Source of the DNA: Actinomycetes bacterium
GTDB lineage: Bacteria; Actinomycetota; Acidimicrobiia; Acidimicrobiales; RAAP-2
Assembly (NCBI GenBank): GCA_021827705.1
Contig: JAKAUQ010000005.1
Location: 33,306-97,305, forward strand
Length of the DNA stretch: 64,000 bases
Reading direction: 5' to 3'
A model generated the notes under the pieces. It was not told the origin of the DNA. It saw only the letters and a program-made list of their open reading frames with translations, and searched no databases. Both the position numbers and the translations under genes were made by a program. This document shows, piece after piece, positions 32,732 through 39,750 of this stretch (positions are counted from its first letter, which is position 1; each line of letters opens with the position of its first letter).

Positions 32732-34108
32732 CTAAGAACTTTCCGAGAATCCCTCGAGCCCGCTGACGTCGACCACGGTGGGCAAGCGCAGCGTGAAGCG
32801 CGCGCCCCCCAGGGTGGCGTCCCGGTCCACCGAGACCGTCCCGCCGAACTCCTCGACCACCTGGGCCACGATCGACAGGCCCAGGCCCGAGCCGGGCAGG
32901 GAGCGCGCCGAGCGCGAGCGCCAGAAGCGGTCGAACACGTAGGGGCGGTCCGCCTCCTCGATGCCCGGGCCCGAGTCGGCGACAGTGACCGCGCCGCTGG
33001 CCGACGTGACGGCGATGCGCCCCGTCGGAGGAGTGAACTTGACGGCGTTGGTCAGCAGATTGCTGACCGCGCGCACCAGCCGGTCGCGGCGCCCGAGCAC
33101 CCAGGAGGGGGTCGCAGCGACCTCGATGGTCACGTCCTTGATGCGGGCGTAGGTGCGAGCGGTGTCCACGCACTCGTCGACGACCTCGTCGAGGCGCAGG
33201 GGGACGACGGCGCCCTCGGAGCGCTCACCGCGCGAGAGCTCGCCGAGGTCCCGCACCAGGGAGGCGAGCTCGTCGACCTGGGTGACGATGTCGACGGACA
33301 GCTGGTCGAGATCGTCGGTGCCCAGGTCGCTCGCGCGACGCAGCACCTGCGCGTTGGTGCGCAGGCTGGTCAGGGGCGTGCGCAGCTCGTGACTGGCGTC
33401 AGCCACCAACTGGCGCTGCAGGGACTGGCTCCGCTCCACCGAGTCCATCAGCCGATTGAACGCGCGGCGGAGGCGCCCGAGCTCGTCATTGGCGCCTTCG
33501 TCGAGGCGCCGGCTGACATCCGTCGTCTGGGCGACCGTCTCGACTTCGCTGGTCACGTTCTCCAGGGGGTGGAGGGCCGCTCGCGCGATGGCCAGGCCGA
33601 GGCCCAGCGCCACCGCGAGTCCGCCGGCTACCACGAGCACCAAGGTCCACACGAGGTGCCGCAGCTCGCCCACCTGGCCAGCGATGTTGACCACGAACAG
33701 CTCGGCCGACGTGGTCTTGACCTGGCACAGGCCGGTGGCGCAGTCCACGACCGAGTTGGCGGGCAGGGGGACGATGAGCTCGCGGTAGGGCTGGCCACCA
33801 AAGCTCACCGTTCGCAGCATCTGATGGCCGTGGCCCCGGGCGATGTTCCGGATCTGGGCGTCGATGGGCACGTTCGAGCTCGGCACGGTGCTGCCGTTGG
33901 CCAGCACCAGCTCGAAGTAGGCCCCGGTGATCAAGTTCTCGTCGCCCACCGGGTGGCTGGAGGGCGACTGCGAGGCCTGCACCAAGGACAGGTCCACGGC
34001 GTGCATGATCGCGTTGCGCGTGGTCCAGAACGACGCCAGGCTGCCCAGCACCACCGCGACGGCCGCCACGCCCAGCGTCGCGGTGATGACGCGGAGGCGG
34101 AAGGTCAC
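32732..34108 (-). CDS. Two-component sensor histidine kinase (MprB/PrrB-like)
   Basis: A 458-residue membrane kinase. Helices at about 8-28 and 152-175 flank an outer sensor region with C123 and C128; a HAMP linker follows. The phospho-accepting His240 is in DASHELRTPLTSLR, and the ATPase has N, G1 (ADSGPGIEEADRPYVFDRFW) and G2 (GSGLGLSIVAQVVEEFGG) boxes. The GTG overlaps the regulator stop. The signal is unknown; the redox genes downstream on the same strand are candidate targets. Confidence 0.92.
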   Translation of the reverse strand: MTFRLRVITATLGVAAVAVVLGSLASFWTTRNAIMHAVDLSLVQASQSPSSHPVGDENLITGAYFELVLANGSTVPSSNVPIDAQIRNIARGHGHQMLRTVSFGGQPYRELIVPLPANSVVDCATGLCQVKTTSAELFVVNIAGQVGELRHLVWTLVLVVAGGLAVALGLGLAIARAALHPLENVTSEVETVAQTTDVSRRLDEGANDELGRLRRAFNRLMDSVERSQSLQRQLVADASHELRTPLTSLRTNAQVLRRASDLGTDDLDQLSVDIVTQVDELASLVRDLGELSRGERSEGAVVPLRLDEVVDECVDTARTYARIKDVTIEVAATPSWVLGRRDRLVRAVSNLLTNAVKFTPPTGRIAVTSASGAVTVADSGPGIEEADRPYVFDRFWRSRSARSLPGSGLGLSIVAQVVEEFGGTVSVDRDATLGGARFTLRLPTVVDVSGLEGFSESS

Positions 34109-34800
34109 GAGGGGCGAAGCACGTAGCCCACGCCGCGGATCGTCTGGATGAGGCGGGGCTCGCCCCCCTCCTCGAGCTTGCGGCGCAGGTAGCCGATGTA
34201 GACCGCCAGGGAGTTGGTTCCCGAGTCGAAGGTGTAGCCCCACACCAGGTCCAGGATCTGGTCGCGCGTCAGCACCTGGCGGGGGTGGCGCATGAACAGC
34301 TCGAGGAGGTCGAACTCGATCTTGGTGAGCAAGATGGTGCGCTCACCGCGGGCCACCTCGCGGGTCAGAGGGTTCAGCGTCAGGTCCTCGAAGCGCACGG
34401 CGGCCTCGTCGCCCTCACCCAGGCTGTGGCGGCGCAGGAGGGCGCGCAGGCGCGCGAGCAGTTCGGCCAGGTCGAAGGGCTTGACCAGGTAGTCGTCGGC
34501 TCCCACGTCGAGCCCGGCCACGCGGTCGTTGACCGCGTCACGGGCCGTGAGCATCAGGATCGGCGTCGCGTCGCCGGCGCGGCGGATGCGACGGCACACC
34601 TCGAGACCGTCGATGTCGGGCAGCTGCAGGTCCAAGACGATCACGTCGGGGGCGCGCAGCTGGACCGCTCGCAGGGCCGACGAGCCGTCCTCGAACAGCT
34701 CGACGTCGTAGTCCTCCATGCGCAAGGCGCGTCCCAGGGCCGTGCGAATGGCCGCGTCGTCGTCGACGATCGCCACGTACGGGTTCGGGACTGGACCCAC
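34105..34800 (-). CDS. OmpR/PhoB family response regulator (MprA-like)
   Basis: A 231-residue regulator. The receiver has the acidic pocket IVDDD (11-15) and phospho-Asp57 in IVLDLQLPDIDG; the C-terminal winged helix contains LLTKIEFDLLELFMRHPRQV and the wing RLIQTIRGVGYVL. The GTG at 34800 follows GGAGG by 4 nt; an in-frame GTG at 34824 could be a leaderless start. Despite the Pho operators elsewhere, nothing shows that this is PhoP: no pho genes adjoin it. Confidence 0.92.
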   Translation of the reverse strand: MGPVPNPYVAIVDDDAAIRTALGRALRMEDYDVELFEDGSSALRAVQLRAPDVIVLDLQLPDIDGLEVCRRIRRAGDATPILMLTARDAVNDRVAGLDVGADDYLVKPFDLAELLARLRALLRRHSLGEGDEAAVRFEDLTLNPLTREVARGERTILLTKIEFDLLELFMRHPRQVLTRDQILDLVWGYTFDSGTNSLAVYIGYLRRKLEEGGEPRLIQTIRGVGYVLRPS

Positions 34801-34869
34801 ACCACCTCCTCCGGCACCGAGCACCCTCTAGTGTGGTGGTCCGGTGTAAGCGGTCGCCGGGGATTGCCT

Positions 34870-34875
34870 AATAAT
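34870..34875 (+). promoter_or_regulatory. -10-like AATAAT upstream of tRNA-Gln
   Basis: AATAAT (in CTAATAATCG), 25 nt before the tRNA; A/T-rich in a very GC-rich setting, so a likely promoter with a short precursor leader. Confidence 0.4.
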
Positions 34876-34900
34876 CGCCGAAGACCGGTTCGTACTGTAG

Positions 34901-34973
34901 TGGCGGGTAGTTCAATCGGCAGAACAGCGGACTTTGGATCCGAAGGTTGGAGGTTCGAGCCCTCCCCCGCCAG
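34901..34973 (+). tRNA. tRNA-Gln (UUG anticodon)
   Basis: 73-nt cloverleaf. Acceptor stem TGGCGGG pairs with CCCGCCA, discriminator G; the anticodon loop ACTTTGGAT holds TTG, decoding CAA and CAG; the T arm has GGAGG, TTCGAGC, CCTCC. CCA is not encoded. Confidence 0.95.
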
Positions 34974-34988
34974 CCGCTCAGCGCGGCG

Positions 34989-35882
34989 TCAGCGCCCCGT
35001 CCAGGCGGCCGCCAGGATCTCGGCCAGCACCACGGGGGCGTCGCCCTGCACCGAGTGGCCGGATCCGGGAACCCCCACGACGCGCCCGTGGGGGAGCAGG
35101 CGCCGGAACTGCGCCTCGTCGGCGTCGTCGACGACCGAGCCCGGCCCGAGGGCCCGCACCAGGGTCACGGGCATGGTGAGGCGAGCCAGGCGCTCCCAGA
35201 GGTCTCCAGCGTCGGGGGCCTCGACGCTGGCGCGGGGATGGCGCTGGTGGCGCCAGACCCACGTCCCGTCGGGCCGCTGGATCGCGTTGTGGAGGATGCC
35301 GCGACGCAGCGAGCTCTCCGTGCGCGTCGGGTTGTGCTCGACGGTGCGCGCCAGGATCTCATCGAAGCTGGCGAAGGTGGCGGGCCCGTTGACGAAATCG
35401 GTGACGTGGCGGGACTTCTCGGGGGTGACGCCCGGCGTGATGTCGATGAGCGTGAGTGAGGCCACGAGGTCGGGTCGCCGGTCGCTGAGCGCAATGGCGA
35501 CCAGGCCCCCCAGCGACATCCCAACCAGGTGCCGGCCCGGCGGGGCCAGCGCCTCCCAGGCGGCGATCACGTCGCTGGCGTAGTCCTCGACGGCCACGGG
35601 GCCAAAGGGACTGGTGTCGGAGTGCCCGTGGCCGGGCAGGTCGAGCGCGAGGAGGGGGTGGCGCAGGGCCAGGGCCACCGTGTCGAAGGTGTGGGCGTTC
35701 TGGCCCACGCCGTGCAGGAAGATCGCCTCGGGCTCGCCCTCCCCGAACTGGAGACCGCTGAGCTGGCGCAGGCCGTCGACGGCCACGAAGCATCGCCGCA
35801 CCGTCGGCAGCGGACCGCTCAGGCCCCACTCGTCGAGGTTCTCTTGGAGGTAGGCGAACTCGTCGTAGGTGCCCGCGTTCAC
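34989..35882 (-). CDS. Alpha/beta hydrolase
   Basis: A 297-residue alpha/beta-hydrolase. The oxyanion region is FLHGVGQNAHTF, the nucleophile Ser123 is in GMSLGG, and the catalytic histidine is in GSGHSVQGD near the C-terminus. An N-terminal 30-residue stretch precedes the core. GTG start with a minus-strand TACGAT (35889-35894) 6 nt upstream, so it is likely leaderless. Substrate unknown. Confidence 0.88.
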   Translation of the reverse strand: MNAGTYDEFAYLQENLDEWGLSGPLPTVRRCFVAVDGLRQLSGLQFGEGEPEAIFLHGVGQNAHTFDTVALALRHPLLALDLPGHGHSDTSPFGPVAVEDYASDVIAAWEALAPPGRHLVGMSLGGLVAIALSDRRPDLVASLTLIDITPGVTPEKSRHVTDFVNGPATFASFDEILARTVEHNPTRTESSLRRGILHNAIQRPDGTWVWRHQRHPRASVEAPDAGDLWERLARLTMPVTLVRALGPGSVVDDADEAQFRRLLPHGRVVGVPGSGHSVQGDAPVVLAEILAAAWTGR

Positions 35883-35888
35883 GCAGGC

Positions 35889-35894
35889 ATCGTA
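35889..35894 (-). promoter_or_regulatory. -10 hexamer TACGAT of the hydrolase gene
   Basis: Minus-strand TACGAT exactly 6 nt before the GTG at 35882, lying just before the 3' end of the thioredoxin gene (35899). Confidence 0.4.
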
Positions 35895-35898
35895 GATG

Positions 35899-36291
35899 CT
35901 AGGCCTGGACCCCTTCGGCCTCGTTCTGGGCGGCCTGCTGCTTGGCGACCTCGGCGTGCACCTCGGCCATGTCCAGGGCCATCACCTTGGAGATGAGGTC
36001 CTCAAGCGCGCGCTCGGGCAGGGCGCCGGCCTCCGCGTACAAGACGACCTGCTCGCGGATGATCATCAGGGTGGGAATGGAGAAGATGTTGAAGGCCGCG
36101 GCCAGCTGCTGCTGGGCCTCGGTGTCGACCTTGCCGAAGACGATGTTGGGATGCGCCTCGGAGGACTTTTCGTACACCGGGGCGAACATCCGGCACGGGG
36201 CGCACCACGCGGCCCAGAAGTCGATGAGGACCACGTCGTGGGACGAGACGACCTCGTCGAAGGTCTCTGCGGTCAGCTGCACGGTTGCCAT
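35899..36291 (-). CDS. trxA: Thioredoxin (WCAPC active site)
   Basis: A 130-residue thioredoxin. The active site is C30-A-P-C33 in FWAAWCAPCRMFAP, with Ala in place of the usual Gly, and the cis-proline loop is FSIPTLMII. A 20-residue acidic/Gln-rich C-terminal tail extends the normal fold. A strong ribosome site GGAGGGA precedes ATG 36291. Its promoter overlaps a CsoR-like operator (36324-36341), so it probably answers to copper or reactive sulfur rather than being the general housekeeping thioredoxin. Confidence 0.92.
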   Translation of the reverse strand: MATVQLTAETFDEVVSSHDVVLIDFWAAWCAPCRMFAPVYEKSSEAHPNIVFGKVDTEAQQQLAAAFNIFSIPTLMIIREQVVLYAEAGALPERALEDLISKVMALDMAEVHAEVAKQQAAQNEAEGVQA

Positions 36292-36321
36292 CGGGCTCCC
36301 TCCTCGTGGCTCAGTGGAGCC

Positions 36322-36341
36322 AGTATACCCCCCTGGGTATA
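36322..36341 (-). promoter_or_regulatory. CsoR/CstR-like operator overlapping the trxA promoter
   Basis: A perfect inverted repeat, TATACCC-N4-GGGTATA (36324-36341), matches the ATACCC-N4-GGGTAT core of CsoR-family (copper or persulfide) repressors. The minus-strand -10 hexamer TATACT (36322-36327) overlaps its proximal arm, so binding would block transcription. No csoR gene is in the window. Confidence 0.65.
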
Positions 36342-36389
36342 ACTCGTGACGGCCCGTCCCTGGCGCGCCTCGCGTGCTAGGAGAGGTGG

Positions 36390-37454
36390 GTGGAGCGAGC
36401 GACGGCGGCGGTGGTCCTGGCGGCGGGTGCCGGGACGCGCATGCGCTCGGCCCGGCCCAAGCCGCTCCAGCTGCTGTGCGGGCGCCCACTGACCGCCTAC
36501 GTCCTGGAGGCGCTCGCGTTACCCGAGATCTCGGCCACGGTGGTGGTCATCGGCCACCAGGCGGCCTGGGTCGAAAAGGAGCTGTCGGCCGACCTGGCCG
36601 CGCAGCGCGCGGTCGTCTTCGCCTACCAGGGTGAGCAGCTGGGTACGGGGCACGCAGTGGCGGTGGCCCGCGAGGCCCTGAGCGAGGTCGTCGGCGACGA
36701 CGGGGACGTCGTGATCGTGCCGGGCGACACCCCCCTGCTGGAAGGCCCCACGATTCGCGCGCTGCTGGCCGCCCACGCGTCCTCGGCGGCCGCGCTGACC
36801 TTGCTCACGGTGGAGCTCGACGATCCCGCAGGCTACGGCCGGGTCGAGCGGGCGCGCACCGGGCAGCCCGCTCGCATTGTCGAGGAGGCCGACGCGACCG
36901 CGGCCCAGCGCGCGATCCGCGAGGTGAACTCGGGCGTCCTGGTCGTGCGCGCCAGCGTCCTGTGGCCGGCGCTGCGGCGCATCGGCCGGGCCAACGCCCA
37001 AGGGGAGTACTACCTCACCGACCTGGTCGGGGTGCTCCACGAGGGCGGTCACGAGACGGCGGCGGTGCTGCTCGAGGACGCCGAGCAGGTGGCCGGGGTG
37101 AACGATCGCCGCCAGCTGGCGGCGGCCGAGGCCGTGGTGCGCCGGCGCATTCTCGAGGGCTGGCTCAGCCGCGGTGTGGATATCTGGGACCCGGCGACCA
37201 CCCACGTGGACGCCACGGTGCTGCTCGAGCCCGACGCGGCCATCCTGCCGGGCACGGTGCTGCGGGGACGCACGCGCGTGGGCGCGGGTGCCCGGGTCGG
37301 CCCCCACGCCCACTTGCGCGACGTCGTGGTGGGCGCCCGGGCGCGCGTGGGGACCGTCGAGGCGCGCAACGTGCGCATCGCGCCGGGTGCGCGCGTCGAC
37401 TCGTTCCAGGTCCTCGAGCCGGGTTCGTCCGTGGAGGCTGACGGCTCGGCGTGA
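36390..37454 (+). CDS. glmU: GlmU-like N-acetylglucosamine-1-phosphate uridyltransferase, truncated acetyltransferase domain
   Basis: 354 residues against about 450-480 for bifunctional GlmU. The uridyltransferase half is complete: LAAGAGTRMRSARPKPLQ, QGEQLGTGHAV, VPGDTPLL, YGRV, EVNSGVLV, GEYYLTDLV and GVNDRRQLA. The beta-helix begins (about 247 on) but ends at VDSFQVLEPGSSVEADGSA, where full enzymes continue with the Arg of the acetyl site (LRPG, here LEPG), the Lys/His/Tyr cluster and NYDG. So it should make UDP-GlcNAc from GlcNAc-1-P but not acetylate GlcN-1-P. GTG start with GGAGAGG upstream; prs follows. Confidence 0.9.
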   Translation: MERATAAVVLAAGAGTRMRSARPKPLQLLCGRPLTAYVLEALALPEISATVVVIGHQAAWVEKELSADLAAQRAVVFAYQGEQLGTGHAVAVAREALSEVVGDDGDVVIVPGDTPLLEGPTIRALLAAHASSAAALTLLTVELDDPAGYGRVERARTGQPARIVEEADATAAQRAIREVNSGVLVVRASVLWPALRRIGRANAQGEYYLTDLVGVLHEGGHETAAVLLEDAEQVAGVNDRRQLAAAEAVVRRRILEGWLSRGVDIWDPATTHVDATVLLEPDAAILPGTVLRGRTRVGAGARVGPHAHLRDVVVGARARVGTVEARNVRIAPGARVDSFQVLEPGSSVEADGSA

Positions 37455-37481
37455 CCCACCAGCGCCCCGCACCGGTCGCGG

Positions 37482-37487
37482 TACGCT
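37482..37487 (+). promoter_or_regulatory. -10 hexamer TACGCT of prs
   Basis: TACGCT exactly 6 nt before the GTG at 37494. Confidence 0.45.
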
Positions 37488-37493
37488 ACGACG

Positions 37494-38468
37494 GTGGAGT
37501 CCCTCGCCAAGAGGCGCCTGGTCATCGTGTCCGGGCGCGCGCACCCGGCCCTGGCGCGCGATATTGCCGACCGCCTCGGCGTCGAGGTCAGCGAGGCCAA
37601 CGTCCGGGAGTTCGCCAACGGCGAGATCCACTGCCGCTACGACGAGTCGATCCGCGGCGCCCACGTCTTCATCATCCAGACCCACGCCTCACCGGTGAAC
37701 GACGCCGTGATGGAGCAGCTGATCATGATCGACGCGGCCAAGCGGGCCTCGGCCAAGAGCATCACGGCGGTCGCCCCCAACTACGGCTACGCGCGTCAGG
37801 ACCGCAAGAGCACCGGACGCGAGCCCATCAGCGCCAAGCTCATCGCCAACATGCTCCAGACGGCCGGGGCCGACCGGGTGCTGTCGGTCGACTTCCACTC
37901 CGGGCAGATCCAGGGATTCTTCGACATACCCGTCGACCACCTGGTGGCCGCACCGGTGCTCGAGACCTACTTGCGGGCCCACGTCGACCCGCACAGCATC
38001 GTCGTGGTCGCTCCCGACGCCGGGCGCGTCAAGGTGGCCGAGCGCTACGCCCAGCACCTGGGGTGCGACCTGGCGCTGGTGCACAAGACCCGGCCCCACG
38101 GCATGGCTAACGTCGCCGAGGCGCGCCACGTGGTGGGATCCGTGCGCGGGCGCCACTGCGTGGTGATCGACGACATGATCGACACTGCGGGCACCATCGT
38201 GGCCGCGTGCGACCTGCTGAGGGCCCACGGCGCCGAGGACATCTGGGTCATGGCTACCCACGCGGTCTTCTCACCCCCGGCCGCCGAGCGGCTCTTCAAC
38301 GCCCCGGTCGGCCGGGTGATCGTCACCGACACCCTCCCGCTGCGCCCCGAGCAGCGCTTCGAGAAGCTCGAGGTCCTCTCCATCGCCACCATCATCGCCA
38401 ACGCCATCGCGGCGATCTTCGAGGAGTCGTCGGTCTCGTCGATCTTTGGCGGGGAGAACCAGGTCTGA
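37494..38468 (+). CDS. prs: Ribose-phosphate pyrophosphokinase
   Basis: PRPP synthetase of 324 residues, supplying PRPP for purines, pyrimidines, His and Trp. It has the ATP-binding NYGYARQDRKSTGREPISAK, the SVDFHSGQIQGFF flag region, and the PRPP loop VVIDDMIDTAGT (223-234). GTG start, apparently leaderless from TACGCT. It lies between glmU and rplY, the standard order. Confidence 0.95.
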   Translation: MESLAKRRLVIVSGRAHPALARDIADRLGVEVSEANVREFANGEIHCRYDESIRGAHVFIIQTHASPVNDAVMEQLIMIDAAKRASAKSITAVAPNYGYARQDRKSTGREPISAKLIANMLQTAGADRVLSVDFHSGQIQGFFDIPVDHLVAAPVLETYLRAHVDPHSIVVVAPDAGRVKVAERYAQHLGCDLALVHKTRPHGMANVAEARHVVGSVRGRHCVVIDDMIDTAGTIVAACDLLRAHGAEDIWVMATHAVFSPPAAERLFNAPVGRVIVTDTLPLRPEQRFEKLEVLSIATIIANAIAAIFEESSVSSIFGGENQV

Positions 38469-38549
38469 GTTTCCCCCGGGGCGCGCAGCCGGTAGACTTG
38501 CCTCCCTGTGTGCGGCTGCCGGCGGCGGCTGCCGGGTGAAGGAGTCCAG

Positions 38550-39131
38550 ATGTCGCGGGTCACGTTGCAGGCGTCCACCGATCGGGAGGCGGGGTCGCGC
38601 GCGTCCCGTCGGCTGCGGCGCGCGGGTGACATCCCGGGCATCGTCTACGGTGCCGGGGTGTCCGCGCTCGCCGTGGCGGTGGACGCGCGGGCCTTTCGCC
38701 AGGCCGTTTCGGGCGAGCGGGGTCTGAACACCCTGATCGAGCTGAGCGCCGATGGCCGATCCTTCGTGGTCATGGCGCGCGAGGTCCAGCGCCATCCGGT
38801 GCGCGGCACGGTGGCCCACATCGACTTCCAGGTCGTGGACCCCGACGCTCCCGTCGTCGTCGAGGTGCCCCTGCACCTGGTCGGTGACGCCGTCGAGGTG
38901 CGCCACGCGGACTGGGAGGTCGACCAGCAGATCTTCGCCATCGAGCTGCGCACCCGGCCCGAGAGGATCCCCACCCACGTCGACGTGGACGTGTCGGCCC
39001 TGCACGCTGGCGCGTCGATCCGCCTGGGCGACGTGGTCCTGCCCGAGGGCGTCGACGCGATGGGCGACCCGAACGTCACGGTCGTGGCCACCCACGCAGG
39101 ACGGGCGACCAAGACCGGCGCACCGGCGTAA
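38550..39131 (+). CDS. rplY: 50S ribosomal protein bL25 (CTC form)
   Basis: The 193-residue CTC form of bL25, binding 5S rRNA with a C-terminal beta domain. The start VTLQASTDREAGSRASRRLR and IPGIVYGAG match the family, and FVVMAREVQRHPVRGTVAHI is the L25 core. ATG at 38550 is fixed by GGAGT 4 nt upstream; a shorter 5' extension in frame is unlikely to be coding. It precedes pth. Confidence 0.93.
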   Translation: MSRVTLQASTDREAGSRASRRLRRAGDIPGIVYGAGVSALAVAVDARAFRQAVSGERGLNTLIELSADGRSFVVMAREVQRHPVRGTVAHIDFQVVDPDAPVVVEVPLHLVGDAVEVRHADWEVDQQIFAIELRTRPERIPTHVDVDVSALHAGASIRLGDVVLPEGVDAMGDPNVTVVATHAGRATKTGAPA

Positions 39132-39135
39132 CGCC

Positions 39136-39750
39136 GTGGCGCCGGGGCGCGCCGACGGCGAGCGGCGGGGCGCTGCGAGCGCGTGGCTCCTGGTCGGCCT
39201 GGGCAATCCCGGCTCCCAGTACGCGGGGACGCGCCACAACGTGGGCGGTGACGCCGTGCGCCTGCTGGCCGAGCGCTGGGCGGTGCGCCTGCGGCGCGAG
39301 CGACGCCTCCTGGCCGAGATCGGGACCGCGCCCGCCGGCGACGGCGTGGTCCTGCTGGCGGTCCCCACGACGTACATGAACGAGTCGGGTGCTTCTGTCG
39401 CACCCCTGGTGCGCCGGGCGTCGCTGGCCAGCCTCGATCACCTGGTCATCGTGCACGACGAGCTGGACCTCGAGCCGGGTCGCCTCCGCCTCAAGGTGGA
39501 CGGGGGGCTGGCCGGGCACCACGGCCTGGAGTCGATCGCCCGCACGCTGGGAACGACGGCATTCACGCGGCTGCGCATCGGCATCGGCAAGCCTCCGCGC
39601 AAGGAGATGGGCGCCGACTACGTGCTGGCCCGCCTGAGCGGTGGGCGCCAGCGTGCCCGAGACGAGGACGTCGCGCGCGCTGCGGACATCCTGGAGATCC
39701 TGGTTACCCAGGGCGTCGACGAGGCCCAGCGCCAGGTGACGGCGCGGTGA
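39136..39750 (+). CDS. pth: Peptidyl-tRNA hydrolase
   Basis: 204-residue enzyme releasing peptides from peptidyl-tRNA. The core LLVGLGNPGSQYAGTRHNVG contains the catalytic histidine; VPTTYMNESG and VIVHDELDLEPGRLRLK follow. GTG at 39136, only 4 nt after the rplY stop; about 16 N-terminal residues (APGRADGERRGAAS) are not conserved. Its stop overlaps mfd by 4 nt. Confidence 0.94.
   Translation: MAPGRADGERRGAASAWLLVGLGNPGSQYAGTRHNVGGDAVRLLAERWAVRLRRERRLLAEIGTAPAGDGVVLLAVPTTYMNESGASVAPLVRRASLASLDHLVIVHDELDLEPGRLRLKVDGGLAGHHGLESIARTLGTTAFTRLRIGIGKPPRKEMGADYVLARLSGGRQRARDEDVARAADILEILVTQGVDEAQRQVTAR

Noticed and set aside
34105-34108. Assigning the two-component pair as PhoP-PhoR because of the PHO boxes
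   Set aside because: The pair is 30 kb from pst, resembles MprAB/PrrAB types as well, and is followed by redox genes; no evidence favours PhoPR.
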